Shown here: positions 10,102-18,085 of the stretch, piece by piece
Layout of the letters: every line of letters begins with the position of its first letter
Position numbering within the stretch: position 1 is the stretch's first letter
DNA from: Fischerella sp. PCC 9605
GTDB taxonomy: Bacteria > Cyanobacteriota > Cyanobacteriia > Cyanobacteriales > Nostocaceae
Assembly: GCF_000517105.1 (NCBI RefSeq)
Contig: NZ_KI912148.1
Span: 1,420,518-1,484,517, forward strand
Length of the DNA stretch: 64,000 bases
Reading direction: 5' to 3'
Made by a program: the position numbers and the translations under genes
Notes under the pieces: generated by a model
Told to the model about the DNA's origin: nothing
The model's database searches: none
The model's input: only the letters and a program-made list of their open reading frames with translations

Positions 10102-10806
10102 GTGTCTAATCAAACATCCATCCAAGCTATTCTGGTTTGCCAAGGTGCAGAGTACAAAGCCGTGTGTCGAGGCTTAAGCCGTGTTACTGGTTGTACACCA
10201 TCAGTTATACCGATACCTGTTGGCACAAAAACTAATTCCATATATTTGCCAAATAGTCAAGATATAAAAAAGATCCTGAATCATCCACAACCAAGAGTAT
10301 TAGTCATGGGTTTATGTGGCAGCCTCAAACCCAAGTACCGAGTAGGGGATGTTGTGCTGTACAAAGATTGTGTTTATCAAGAAAATACTGGCAATACCTT
10401 AGTGCAAAAGTGCGATGCCACTTTCACAGCATCTTTGCAAGAGTACCTCCAAGACAAGATTTCTGTTGTCAGGGCATTGACGAGCGATCGCATAATTTGG
10501 TTGAAAAGTGAAAAACGCCTTCTTGGTCAAACGTTAGATACTGATGTTGTAGACATGGAAGGATTTGCTGTCCTAGAGTTTTTCAAATCAACTGGGGTGA
10601 CGGTGGCGATGGTGCGGGTAGTTAGCGACGGGTGCAATGGCAATATACCCAACCTCAACTTGGCACTCAGTCATGATGGTTCCGTTCAACCTTTGTCCTT
10701 TGCTATCGCTATGCTTAAACAACCCATTGCTGCTACTAGGCTGATTCGAGGTGGCTTGAGAGGACTGCAAGTATTGGAGCAATTTACAACTTTTCTGTTT
10801 CAGTAG
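10102..10806 (+). CDS. nucleosidase/phosphorylase-family protein (HpnG-like)
   Basis: This 234-residue protein starts with GTG. It has the purine/uridine phosphorylase fold hallmarks: the VLVMGLCGSLKPKYRVGDVVLY stretch with Gly-rich loop, and VDMEGFAVLEF carrying the conserved ME(G/S) acidic motif of MTA/SAH nucleosidases. It lies divergent from the RND-hpnA pair across about 80 bases. In hopanoid pathways HpnG, a protein of this superfamily, removes adenine from adenosylhopane. The neighbourhood makes that role plausible here, but an ordinary nucleosidase cannot be excluded. Confidence 0.7.
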   Translation: MSNQTSIQAILVCQGAEYKAVCRGLSRVTGCTPSVIPIPVGTKTNSIYLPNSQDIKKILNHPQPRVLVMGLCGSLKPKYRVGDVVLYKDCVYQENTGNTLVQKCDATFTASLQEYLQDKISVVRALTSDRIIWLKSEKRLLGQTLDTDVVDMEGFAVLEFFKSTGVTVAMVRVVSDGCNGNIPNLNLALSHDGSVQPLSFAIAMLKQPIAATRLIRGGLRGLQVLEQFTTFLFQ

Positions 10807-10914
10807 AGTGAGCATTGCTGCGATCGCCTTATTGAAGAAAATGTCAGAGGCTATTTATAAACAAAATATTTAAGTAGGGAAGGCAGATTGTGATTGTTTG
10901 AGTGTTATTAACAA

Positions 10915-11068
10915 AAGTCACAATGTTGGTCACGAAAGTCGCAATGTTGATAGAGAAAGTCGTGATGTTGGTCAAGAAAGTCACGATGTTGTCTATGAAA
11001 GTCGCGATGTTGATAGAGAAAGTCGTGATGTTGGTCAAGAAAGTCACGATGTTGTCTATGAAAGTGAC
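10915..11068. repeat. 21-bp tandem repeat with 63-bp higher-order unit
   Basis: About seven tandem 21-base units begin with AAGTC and contain GATGTTG or AATGTTG. Units alternate in three subtypes, so the array also reads as a 63-base period (about 10957-11019 resembles 11020 onward). Because 21 is a multiple of three, at least two plus frames and one minus frame stay open through it, encoding heptapeptide periodicities. No ribosome-binding site or domain supports a protein, so it is annotated as repeat DNA. A few ATGAC heptamer-like units follow to about 11107. Confidence 0.85.
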
Positions 11069-11232
11069 AATGACGACTCTTTACCAATGACGAATGACTA
11101 ATGACGACCCTTACGAGTTAACTGTATTAATGCCGATCTACTTAATTGATGTCAATTATCACAACTAATTAAGCTTTCTTGATTTCAAAACACTTCATTA
11201 TAGTCAATATCAATACATATAAGGCGATAGAT

Positions 11233-12036
11233 ATGTTCATTTCACGTCGTCAAATACTCGCAGCTATAGCTGCTATATCAAGTGCTATGGTCTTAGGAAA
11301 AACCAAACTAGCAGCTAGCCAAAACAAGAGAGCAACATTTGTCCTTGTTCACGGAGCATGGCATGGTGGATGGTGTTGGAAGAAGGTGAAACACCTCTTG
11401 CAAGCAGTTGGTCACAATGTTTACACACCAAGTTTGATGGGTATGGGAGAGCATGTCAACATGCTCAGTCCGCAAATTGATTTGAATACCCATATTCAGA
11501 ACATTGTTGCTTTGTTGGAATATGAGGATTTGCGTGACGTGATTTTGATTGGACATAGTTACGCTGGGATGTTAATTACTGGTGTGGCGGAAAAAGTAAG
11601 ACCTCGTTTGGCACAACTCGTTTATCTGGATGCGTTTTTACCTGAAAACGGTAAGTCACTGATGGAGTATTGGAACAACCCAAACGTAGATGTATTAGTC
11701 CAGACACAAGGAGATGGCTGGCGTGTGCCTTGGACTGATGAGTTGTTTACGCTTGAGGATTTTGGCGTTGTTGATCCCGTAGATCTTGCTTGGATGACTC
11801 CAAGGATGGGAGACCATCCCTATAAGACCTTTACGCAAGCAGTACAATTCTCACAAAAGTCTGTTACATCTTTGCAGCGAACTTATATTCAAACCTCAGA
11901 AATCCCATTCCTCATAGAAGCAGGTCAAAGAGCTAAAAAACAAGGCTTTCGCTATTACGAGTTACTTTCAGCGCAGCACAATGCAATGGTAACTCAGCCG
12001 CAAGAGCTTACCGAAATCCTACTTAATCTCATCTAA
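11233..12036 (+). CDS. exported alpha/beta-hydrolase (Tat signal)
   Basis: With the ATG at 11233 the product starts MFISRRQILAAIA, a twin-arginine type signal followed by a hydrophobic core, which argues against the longer frame from 11179. The mature part is a compact alpha/beta hydrolase: oxyanion-side FVLVHGAWHGGWCW, nucleophile elbow IGHSYAGM, and a C-terminal His in SAQHNAM. This resembles the plant-type esterase/hydroxynitrile-lyase branch. Its stop overlaps the AAGGAG ribosome-binding site of the dioxygenase gene, so the two are an operon. The substrate is unknown; an aromatic ester is a reasonable guess from the neighbour. Confidence 0.85.
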   Translation: MFISRRQILAAIAAISSAMVLGKTKLAASQNKRATFVLVHGAWHGGWCWKKVKHLLQAVGHNVYTPSLMGMGEHVNMLSPQIDLNTHIQNIVALLEYEDLRDVILIGHSYAGMLITGVAEKVRPRLAQLVYLDAFLPENGKSLMEYWNNPNVDVLVQTQGDGWRVPWTDELFTLEDFGVVDPVDLAWMTPRMGDHPYKTFTQAVQFSQKSVTSLQRTYIQTSEIPFLIEAGQRAKKQGFRYYELLSAQHNAMVTQPQELTEILLNLI

Positions 12037-12047
12037 GGAGTTAAGTT

Positions 12048-12911
12048 ATGAATAACATCACTCTCGACAATATCACCCAGGCAGTGATTGACCACGGTGA
12101 TGGAGGCAAGGCGCACCCCCGACTTTACGAGATTTACAAGAGCCTAGTTACACATCTGCACGCCTTCGTGCGGGAGGTAAATCTCACCGAGCAAGAATTG
12201 CAACTCGGGCGCGATTTCCTCAATCGGGCGAGTCACCACACCCAAGAGATACCTAACGGCGAGATCCACATGCTGACAGACCTGCTGGGAATCTCAGAAC
12301 TGGTGGAACTGTTGCACGATACAGACCGTGGTACAGCTACAGAAAGCAATCTGGAGGGCCCTACATACGTATCAGACGCACCAGAGCGTAAAATGGGCGA
12401 TCGCCTCGGAATCGATGAGGATGGCGATACGCTCTTGTTGTCAGGTCGCGTTTTGGATTTGAATGGCCAGCCAATTGCCAATGCGCTCGTTGACGTTTGG
12501 CAACCGAATTCCAAGGGACTCTATGACATCCAAGACTCTAACCAACTAGACGGCAATTTTCGAGGTCGCTACCGGACAAATACGGACGGCAAATATACAT
12601 TTGAGACCGTTGTGCCTTTAGGATACAACGTCCCAGCTAGCGGGCCATGCGGTCAGGTGCTGCGGCTGTTGGGGCGGCATACTTGGCGGGCTGCACACAT
12701 CCACTTCAAGCTAAGTGCCCCAGGCTACACCCCATTGACCACGCAGATATTTATTGATGGCGATCCCCACCTCGACTCGGATACAACTTTCTCGGTGAAG
12801 TCCGCGATCGTCAAACTGCAAAAACATGAGACACCCGAGGAACTTAAGGCAGCCAATCGGGATAAACTGTTTTATACGACTGAGTTCGACTTTGTTCTGA
12901 GTCCAGCGTAA
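12048..12911 (+). CDS. intradiol ring-cleavage dioxygenase (catechol/hydroxyquinol 1,2-dioxygenase type)
   Basis: This is a 287-residue non-haem Fe(III) enzyme that would open an ortho-diphenol ring between the hydroxyls. An N-terminal helical dimerisation domain (about 1-100) precedes the beta-sandwich. All four iron ligands are visible with family spacing: Tyr159 (GLYDIQ), Tyr193 (LGYNVP), His217 and His219 (AAHIHF). The ATG follows an AAGGAG site that overlaps the stop of the hydrolase gene. The gene looks richer in G+C than its surroundings, which may hint at transfer. Hydroxyquinol and catechol enzymes cannot be separated by eye. Confidence 0.92.
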   Translation: MNNITLDNITQAVIDHGDGGKAHPRLYEIYKSLVTHLHAFVREVNLTEQELQLGRDFLNRASHHTQEIPNGEIHMLTDLLGISELVELLHDTDRGTATESNLEGPTYVSDAPERKMGDRLGIDEDGDTLLLSGRVLDLNGQPIANALVDVWQPNSKGLYDIQDSNQLDGNFRGRYRTNTDGKYTFETVVPLGYNVPASGPCGQVLRLLGRHTWRAAHIHFKLSAPGYTPLTTQIFIDGDPHLDSDTTFSVKSAIVKLQKHETPEELKAANRDKLFYTTEFDFVLSPA

Positions 12912-13025
12912 CCGTTGAGACAGACGTGGCAAAAAGCATCTAACTTGATCCTAACCCAACTGTAAAGGGTTAAGGTCTGAGAAAATTATAATGAGCGAAC
13001 TGTGCTGCTTGTGTTGGAGTTAGTC

Positions 13026-13529
13026 ATGTCTGGTCAGTCTTTTACTCAGAATAACCCTTTGCTTGGAACTTGGAAACTAATCTCGGCGATCGCTATTAGT
13101 CCTGACGGAACAGTCGATGCTGAAGCGTATGGGCCCAACCCAAGTGGCTACATCACCTACACTCCTGAAGGTCGGATGATGGTTCTGTTCTCAAGGAGCG
13201 ATCGCCTACCATTCAGTGCAGATATCCGCTCACCATTCACCAGCAACATACATTCAGTACCACTTGAAGAACGTGCTCAGGCGTTTGTATCATTCAATGC
13301 CTACGCAGTAACCTATGCTCTAAGTGATAATACTGTTACTCACCACGTAGAGATAGCATCGATCCCCAATCGAGTCGGTACAGATTTGGTTCGTACCTTC
13401 ACCTTGAACGGGAACCGAATCACGCTGAAGACGCCACCAACGATGAGCGGTAATGTCTCGAAAGTTTTCGAGCTGATGTGGGAGCGCGTAGAGCCAATAT
13501 CAAGTATTCAAACAAACACAATATTATAA
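13026..13529 (+). CDS. lipocalin-like domain protein
   Basis: This 167-residue protein begins with ATG at 13026, preceded by GGAG eight bases upstream; a GTG at 13002 is possible but weaker. The N-terminal LLGTWKLISA followed by SGYITYTPEGRMMV is the signature of the lipocalin_5-type family, small single-domain beta-barrels often encoded next to catabolic oxidoreductases. It has no signal peptide. It lies downstream of the dioxygenase on the same strand with a 114-base gap, so it may belong to the same transcription unit. No ligand can be inferred. Confidence 0.8.
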   Translation: MSGQSFTQNNPLLGTWKLISAIAISPDGTVDAEAYGPNPSGYITYTPEGRMMVLFSRSDRLPFSADIRSPFTSNIHSVPLEERAQAFVSFNAYAVTYALSDNTVTHHVEIASIPNRVGTDLVRTFTLNGNRITLKTPPTMSGNVSKVFELMWERVEPISSIQTNTIL

Positions 13530-13551
13530 GTACAGGAAGTATATCAATTGC

Positions 13552-14655
13552 TCATAATCGCTGTTTCAACAACGTTCTCAGTTCATTCTGCTGTTCGTCA
13601 GTTCCAGCAATTAAAATACCGAGTTTTCCAACCAGAATAGCGCCCCAGTTGACTATCACAACACCTGTATTAGTTTGAGGATTAAACTCAATATCACTGA
13701 AATCAAGGTTTTCGAGTGAGCAATATCGCGTCTTAAAGTTTTCGCACCTCCAACTAGTGATATTAAGCTTGTTAGCAATACCTGTGGGATATGATGCACC
13801 ATTAAAGCGTGGATTGCACTCAATTGGCAGATAACGTGTTTGTGTTGCATCTTCCACAACAGCAACATCAAAAGCAAATATCTGTTTCATTCCACGTTGC
13901 GCCATCCACTCGGCCATTGATTCAACAGCTTCCCAAGGTTGATGCTCACTGGGATAGCAATTACCGATATGGGTGCAATCATTAAGTATTTGAGAAGTTA
14001 TGGCAAGACGTTGAAGTTTTGAAGCCTCAACAGAGTATTGCACATTTAAAAAAGAGCAAGCTACTACTTCCTCCTGGATTTGCAAAGGTATTTCATTGGG
14101 AAAGGTTTTTAGAATCAAGGAAAGCTGTTGTGGGTTTTCACATCGGCTAATCCCAACGCCATTAACAGAAATGGCAGTTTTGAAATAACACGGATAGGGA
14201 AAATCAGATAAGTCTTTAATCGCAGCTTTGTTTTCAAAACAAAACGTTCGAGGAACGCTAACTCCAAGCTGTTGTGCAAGCTGTATAAAGTTGTTCTTGG
14301 AGTTCATAAACTTAACTACGTTAAACCAGTCGCAATCTAGCTTGCGAAACAAGTCTTCGTCACAATCGACTTTGCTTGTAGTGTTGCCAAAAAAGAAAAG
14401 GGAAATATCATAGTCAGGATAGTCTTCCAAGATTCTCAGCGAGACATCCCAGATCGCATTTTTGCTATGGCTTAAACCTATGCGTCCATAGTGTTCGGTA
14501 ATAATATTCCATTGTGATTTTAAATCTGGGTTCAACTGAATAATATCCTCTGGTTCAGTCAAACCTAGCACCCTACCACAATAAAGATGATTCCCTGTCA
14601 CAGACTCATTGGTGCAGACCATGATGTCATGGTTGAAAATTGTATGGCGAGTCAC
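13552..14655 (-). CDS. ATP-grasp domain ligase-like protein
   Basis: This 367-residue protein has the ATP-grasp layout. An N-terminal Rossmann-like part is followed by a nucleotide-binding region with the Lys in YPCYFKTAISVNGVG, a QEEV segment, and the metal-binding end IECNPRFNGASYP. These enzymes activate a carboxylate as acyl phosphate and join it to an amine or thiol. The gene is convergent with the lipocalin gene, 22 bases apart, and is probably a separate unit. The specific substrate is not recognisable; a role in making a small peptide-like or modified amino acid product is inference from the fold. Confidence 0.8.
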   Translation of the reverse strand: MTRHTIFNHDIMVCTNESVTGNHLYCGRVLGLTEPEDIIQLNPDLKSQWNIITEHYGRIGLSHSKNAIWDVSLRILEDYPDYDISLFFFGNTTSKVDCDEDLFRKLDCDWFNVVKFMNSKNNFIQLAQQLGVSVPRTFCFENKAAIKDLSDFPYPCYFKTAISVNGVGISRCENPQQLSLILKTFPNEIPLQIQEEVVACSFLNVQYSVEASKLQRLAITSQILNDCTHIGNCYPSEHQPWEAVESMAEWMAQRGMKQIFAFDVAVVEDATQTRYLPIECNPRFNGASYPTGIANKLNITSWRCENFKTRYCSLENLDFSDIEFNPQTNTGVVIVNWGAILVGKLGILIAGTDEQQNELRTLLKQRL

Positions 14656-14983
14656 TTTTTAATCTGTACTGTCAGGTTAACTGAAAACTAGCGAGAAATG
14701 ATCATTTTAAAATTTATACTCTCACCAGAGGAAAACATAAAAATCTATCTACAGACAGATATTAGGAAACGATATTTGTTTAGAGATACTACCTTCGCTA
14801 AACACCTAGAGATTTTTAGTCTCTAGCCATGCGTTAAATATTTATTCTTCACTTAACAACTGTTGTTCTTCAGGAAGCAATAAGGAACCGGATTTTAACA
14901 AGGCGTGTAAATATATACAAAAACTTTGTATAACTAGATAGCAACAATCAACAGTATTGATTTTAGTGTTAATAAAATTGCGT
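14656..14983. other. AT-rich spacer, nothing recognised
   Basis: This 328-base spacer between two minus-strand genes has no reading frame with support, no tandem repeat and no clear hairpin with a T-run. Confidence 0.6.
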
Positions 14984-15301
14984 TTAGAACATCATATTGT
15001 GTTCGTAATCCCAACACTTACCATTACGCCAAGTCCTACCTGTATGCTCACATTTAGGCTGATTACTGATCCAGGGAATCGAGGTAGGATGACTTGAGAT
15101 GGATATTGAACTGAGATAAGATACTAGAAACTTTAAAGTCCAAGAAGTGCAAGTAAGTAGCAAGGTGAAAGATACTGTACCTAAGATAATGTTGGTAGAA
15201 TTATAAATTTTAGTTTTACCTTTTTCAGCTTGCAGTCGATAGCGCATATTATATTTATTGTTTTTGAGTAACAGCAGAAAGAAGCGCCGAAAAATTCCCA
15301 T
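14984..15301 (-). CDS. small hypothetical protein with one membrane segment
   Basis: This 105-residue frame starts at the ATG at 15301; a GTG at 15319 would add six residues. It has a basic N-terminus, one hydrophobic segment around NIILGTVSFTLLLTCTSW, and a compact C-terminus with two Cys and several aromatics (CEHTGRTWRNGKCWDYE). That tail looks like a conserved motif rather than random sequence, which is the main support for a real gene. The function is unknown. The C-terminus probably faces the periplasm or lumen if the segment is a signal anchor, which is inference. Confidence 0.5.
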   Translation of the reverse strand: MGIFRRFFLLLLKNNKYNMRYRLQAEKGKTKIYNSTNIILGTVSFTLLLTCTSWTLKFLVSYLSSISISSHPTSIPWISNQPKCEHTGRTWRNGKCWDYEHNMMF

Positions 15302-15319
15302 GAGGAAAGAACTTTTCAC

Positions 15320-16010
15320 GCAATGACAGTATTTAAAGGGGCTGAGATTTATTATGCGTATGCGATCGCCTGCGTGATATCCATGATTAGCCTCTGTTAG
15401 TTCACTACCAATATTGCCATACTCTTTTCTCTAATTAAAAGATATTGTCTGTGATTTTTACTAAATAAAAATACTGAGCATTTATTTTTAAAGTTGCTTT
15501 GTATTGTTGCTCATAAGAGATAATATCAACTAATACCGATTTAATAAATGTTTACAACACATCTTGATGTAGAGACGCGCCATGGCGCGTCTCTACAATG
15601 TCTATTTGTCGCATTATTTTTTCAAAATTGTATAATTTTTTGAAAAATTTGCGTGAATTTATATCTCAATTTATGAACTTTTAAAATGAATTTTATACTC
15701 ATATCATAAAGAGAAATTAAAAGGATGTATGAAGGGAGTTTTATGCAAAAATTCCGTCTTTTTAAGGCTAGAGTATCGATTCAGTATTCAGAAATTGTCT
15801 TTATGGGTAAGACAAGGGAGAGGATGAGGTGGGAACCTTATGATGATAAGGGGCACTGGGAAGAATATGAAACTGGACTCTCCCCATCACCCCATTCCTC
15901 CTTCCCTTATCCTTCTTGTCCTTTTTATGGAAGATTGTAAGATTGAAGCGTGGGATTCTCTTTCAGAAGACCATACCGGAACCACCGAGGTGTTTACGCT
16001 GATAGTGCAG
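15320..16010. other. long spacer with one perfect palindrome
   Basis: This is 690 bases without a supported gene. It holds the palindrome at 15568-15597, one HIP1 octamer near 15362, and a C-rich low-complexity tract at about 15880-15930. A 71-codon frame at 15725 ends in that tract and is not convincing. Confidence 0.6.
15568..15597. repeat. 30-bp perfect palindrome
   Basis: The two arms around the central CCATGG are exact complements for 15 bases each (TGTAGAGACGCGCCA and its reverse complement). It resembles the short palindromic elements scattered through Nostocales genomes. No T-run follows, so it is not a typical terminator. Confidence 0.85.
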
Positions 16011-16286
16011 CTACTCTTGCTTGGTGTACCTATACCTAATCTTCAGTAACAAAATCATAGAAGCTAAAAGGAAGGTCACGATGTTAGCGGAAATGATGGG
16101 AATATCGTGAACAGAAAAGCCATATATCAGCCATAAAATAATGCCTGTACACAGAACAATCAGCATACTCCAAGAAAGATCGTGGGCTGATTTCGACTTC
16201 CAAGTTTTAATGAGTTGAGGCATATAGGCAATAGTAGTCAGCACTCCTGCTGTTATTCCTAAAGTGGTTGTAAAATTAACTTCCAT
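16011..16286 (-). CDS. SemiSWEET-type sugar transporter
   Basis: This 91-residue protein has three membrane helices, the half-unit of the SWEET/MtN3 fold that dimerises to form a sugar carrier. The PQ-loop signature is present in helix 1 (TIAYMPQLIKTWKSKSA, followed by LSW). The size matches bacterial SemiSWEETs of about 85-100 residues. It stands alone, with spacers of several hundred bases on both sides. Transport of a mono- or disaccharide by facilitated diffusion is family knowledge; the actual sugar is unknown. Confidence 0.88.
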   Translation of the reverse strand: MEVNFTTTLGITAGVLTTIAYMPQLIKTWKSKSAHDLSWSMLIVLCTGIILWLIYGFSVHDIPIISANIVTFLLASMILLLKIRYRYTKQE

Positions 16287-16527
16287 TTTTGTTTATACCC
16301 CGGTTTTTTGGATAATTGATCCTATGCAAGTACCAGAAACCTTTGGTTAAAACTTACCACATTATTGTTGCTAAAGTCATTACAAAAGCTACTCTATCTT
16401 TAGAGCTAACGCTTTCAGCATGATTTGAAAGAGATAATTTTGGTTATGTTGCAAAAATTTATGATGGGCTGGTAAAAGTATGATTTGTATCAAATCCCAT
16501 CAGATGAAATTACTCCGCAATGAATTC

Positions 16528-17661
16528 CTAACGACGAAAAAAAGCTAATTGTTTTTCGAGCCATTGGAGATTAAAAACTTCTTGGTAAATACGATTTTTG
16601 ATTTGCAAATATCCTTGCTGTTTTACCACTAAACCACTAAGCAGCAGTTCGATTTGCTCGCGACTATCATCAACTGGCACCTCTACATTTTGCAATATTT
16701 GCTGATAGATACTTAGCATTCTGCTCGCACATTGCTCATTTCTAAGAATGCGATCGCGAATTGTCCGCAGATGTTCTGGCTCATCTTGTAATTCCCATCG
16801 GTCGATAATAGATTCTCGCACTACATTTTCTACCCAGGATGCTTCTGTACCTGGAGATATCATCAGACTAGAATTTGGCATTTTTTCTATAGTTTGGATG
16901 ACTAACTGACAAAGCTTTTGTGTCAGGAAAGGTTGCCCTCCTGTCCATGCCATAATTTCTGCCAAGACACCTTGGGAATTATTTACTTTTGTTTCAAATC
17001 CCTTGGCTAAAATTTCTGCTTCTTCTAGCTTAAACTCTTGCAAATCGATTGCTTGACCTATATTAAAGGGTGTTCTTGTTTTATCTTGGATCAGATCGTC
17101 AGGTCTTGCTACCCCAAATAAAGCAAAACAAAGGCGATTGTATGACAAATTCAAAGCTCTTTGGTCATAGCAAAAGCGAATCCAGGCAAAAAAATCATCA
17201 ACTGCGAAATTTAAGCCGAGGATGCTATCTATTTCATCAAAAAAGATCACAATCTGACCCTGAGGAATATTGACAAGCAGTATATCTTCGATAAACAGAC
17301 TCAAGCGTTGCAGCATCGAGAGATCCTCATGTTTACGCCACCAGGTGTTAAAATCTACACATTTAACTAGTTTTAGCCCGCTCCAGAGACTAATGATTAT
17401 TCCCTTGCACCATTGCTGCGAATTAATGTTGTCACTAGCAATTCGCGTCATGTCAATGAAGGCGCAGTGATATCCTTCTTGTTGCAGATTATGGCGCATA
17501 CGAACAAGCAGCGAAGATTTGCCCATCTGTCGTGAATTGAAGACGTAGCAGTATTGGCCAGCTTTAAGAACGCGATAGACCTCTAAGTCAGCACTACGCA
17601 ACACGTAGTTGGAGTCACCTGTTCTTAAACAGCCACCAACTTTATAGAAGTATTTACTCAT
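16528..17661 (-). CDS. AAA-like (AAA_35-type) ATPase
   Basis: This 377-residue protein belongs to the cyanobacterial AAA-like ATPase group that usually forms the N-terminal half of larger signalling proteins. The P-loop variant is NSRQMGKSS (42-50), Walker B is VIFFDEIDS, and a helical lid region follows with the GGQPFLTQKLCQ stretch typical of the group. Nothing follows the ATPase module: the protein ends at FFRR without WD40, TPR, TIR or CHAT domains. It lies downstream of another AAA-like gene on the same strand after a 424-base spacer. Its role is unknown. Confidence 0.8.
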   Translation of the reverse strand: MSKYFYKVGGCLRTGDSNYVLRSADLEVYRVLKAGQYCYVFNSRQMGKSSLLVRMRHNLQQEGYHCAFIDMTRIASDNINSQQWCKGIIISLWSGLKLVKCVDFNTWWRKHEDLSMLQRLSLFIEDILLVNIPQGQIVIFFDEIDSILGLNFAVDDFFAWIRFCYDQRALNLSYNRLCFALFGVARPDDLIQDKTRTPFNIGQAIDLQEFKLEEAEILAKGFETKVNNSQGVLAEIMAWTGGQPFLTQKLCQLVIQTIEKMPNSSLMISPGTEASWVENVVRESIIDRWELQDEPEHLRTIRDRILRNEQCASRMLSIYQQILQNVEVPVDDSREQIELLLSGLVVKQQGYLQIKNRIYQEVFNLQWLEKQLAFFRR

Positions 17662-18085
17662 CCCATTGTATGGATGTGATGTAGTAATTTATGAATTGTG
17701 CGATCGCCTTAATGTACTAAGGAAATATGCACAAACATTCCTCTGTGCGGCAAAAATCATACAGAATTTTTGCAGCGAACGTACTTACACTTGTGCCTCT
17801 GCTCAAGGATCGAAAAGAGAGTATTAGTAATTGAATGAAACAAAAGTGTAGGTTACTTTTCTATTTGATCTAGCCGAGGAGTTTTATCTAGCCGAGGAGT
17901 TTTATTTACAAAAGTGATAATCGTTTTTATTTTCGCAAATCTCTATAACAAAAGTCAAGTTAGTCGCGTTATCTCTTTGTTTATAGCTCATTTCTAAAAC
18001 ACACCCCTATATGATTACACGATCCAATATTCATGATGAAAACGTATGTTGCCTAGCCCCTAATTCCTATTTTTAGAATAAGCAA
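17662..18085. other. spacer between the two AAA-like genes
   Basis: No gene is supported. It contains the tandem duplication at 17869-17904 and one HIP1-like site near 17701. The rest is AT-rich. Confidence 0.55.
17869..17904. repeat. tandem 18-bp duplication
   Basis: TCTAGCCGAGGAGTTTTA occurs twice head-to-tail with no mismatch. It may be a recent slippage duplication or a pair of binding sites. Confidence 0.85.

Noticed and set aside
10915-11068. CRISPR-like array
   Set aside because: Units of 21 bases are contiguous without variable spacers, and no cas genes are near. It is a plain tandem repeat.
10844-11107. Proteins encoded on either strand through the 21-bp repeat
   Set aside because: The open frames follow from the repeat length being a multiple of three; no ribosome-binding site or domain supports them.
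15725-15940. 71-codon plus-strand frame
   Set aside because: Its C-terminal third is encoded by C-rich low-complexity DNA and the N-terminus has no recognised pattern.
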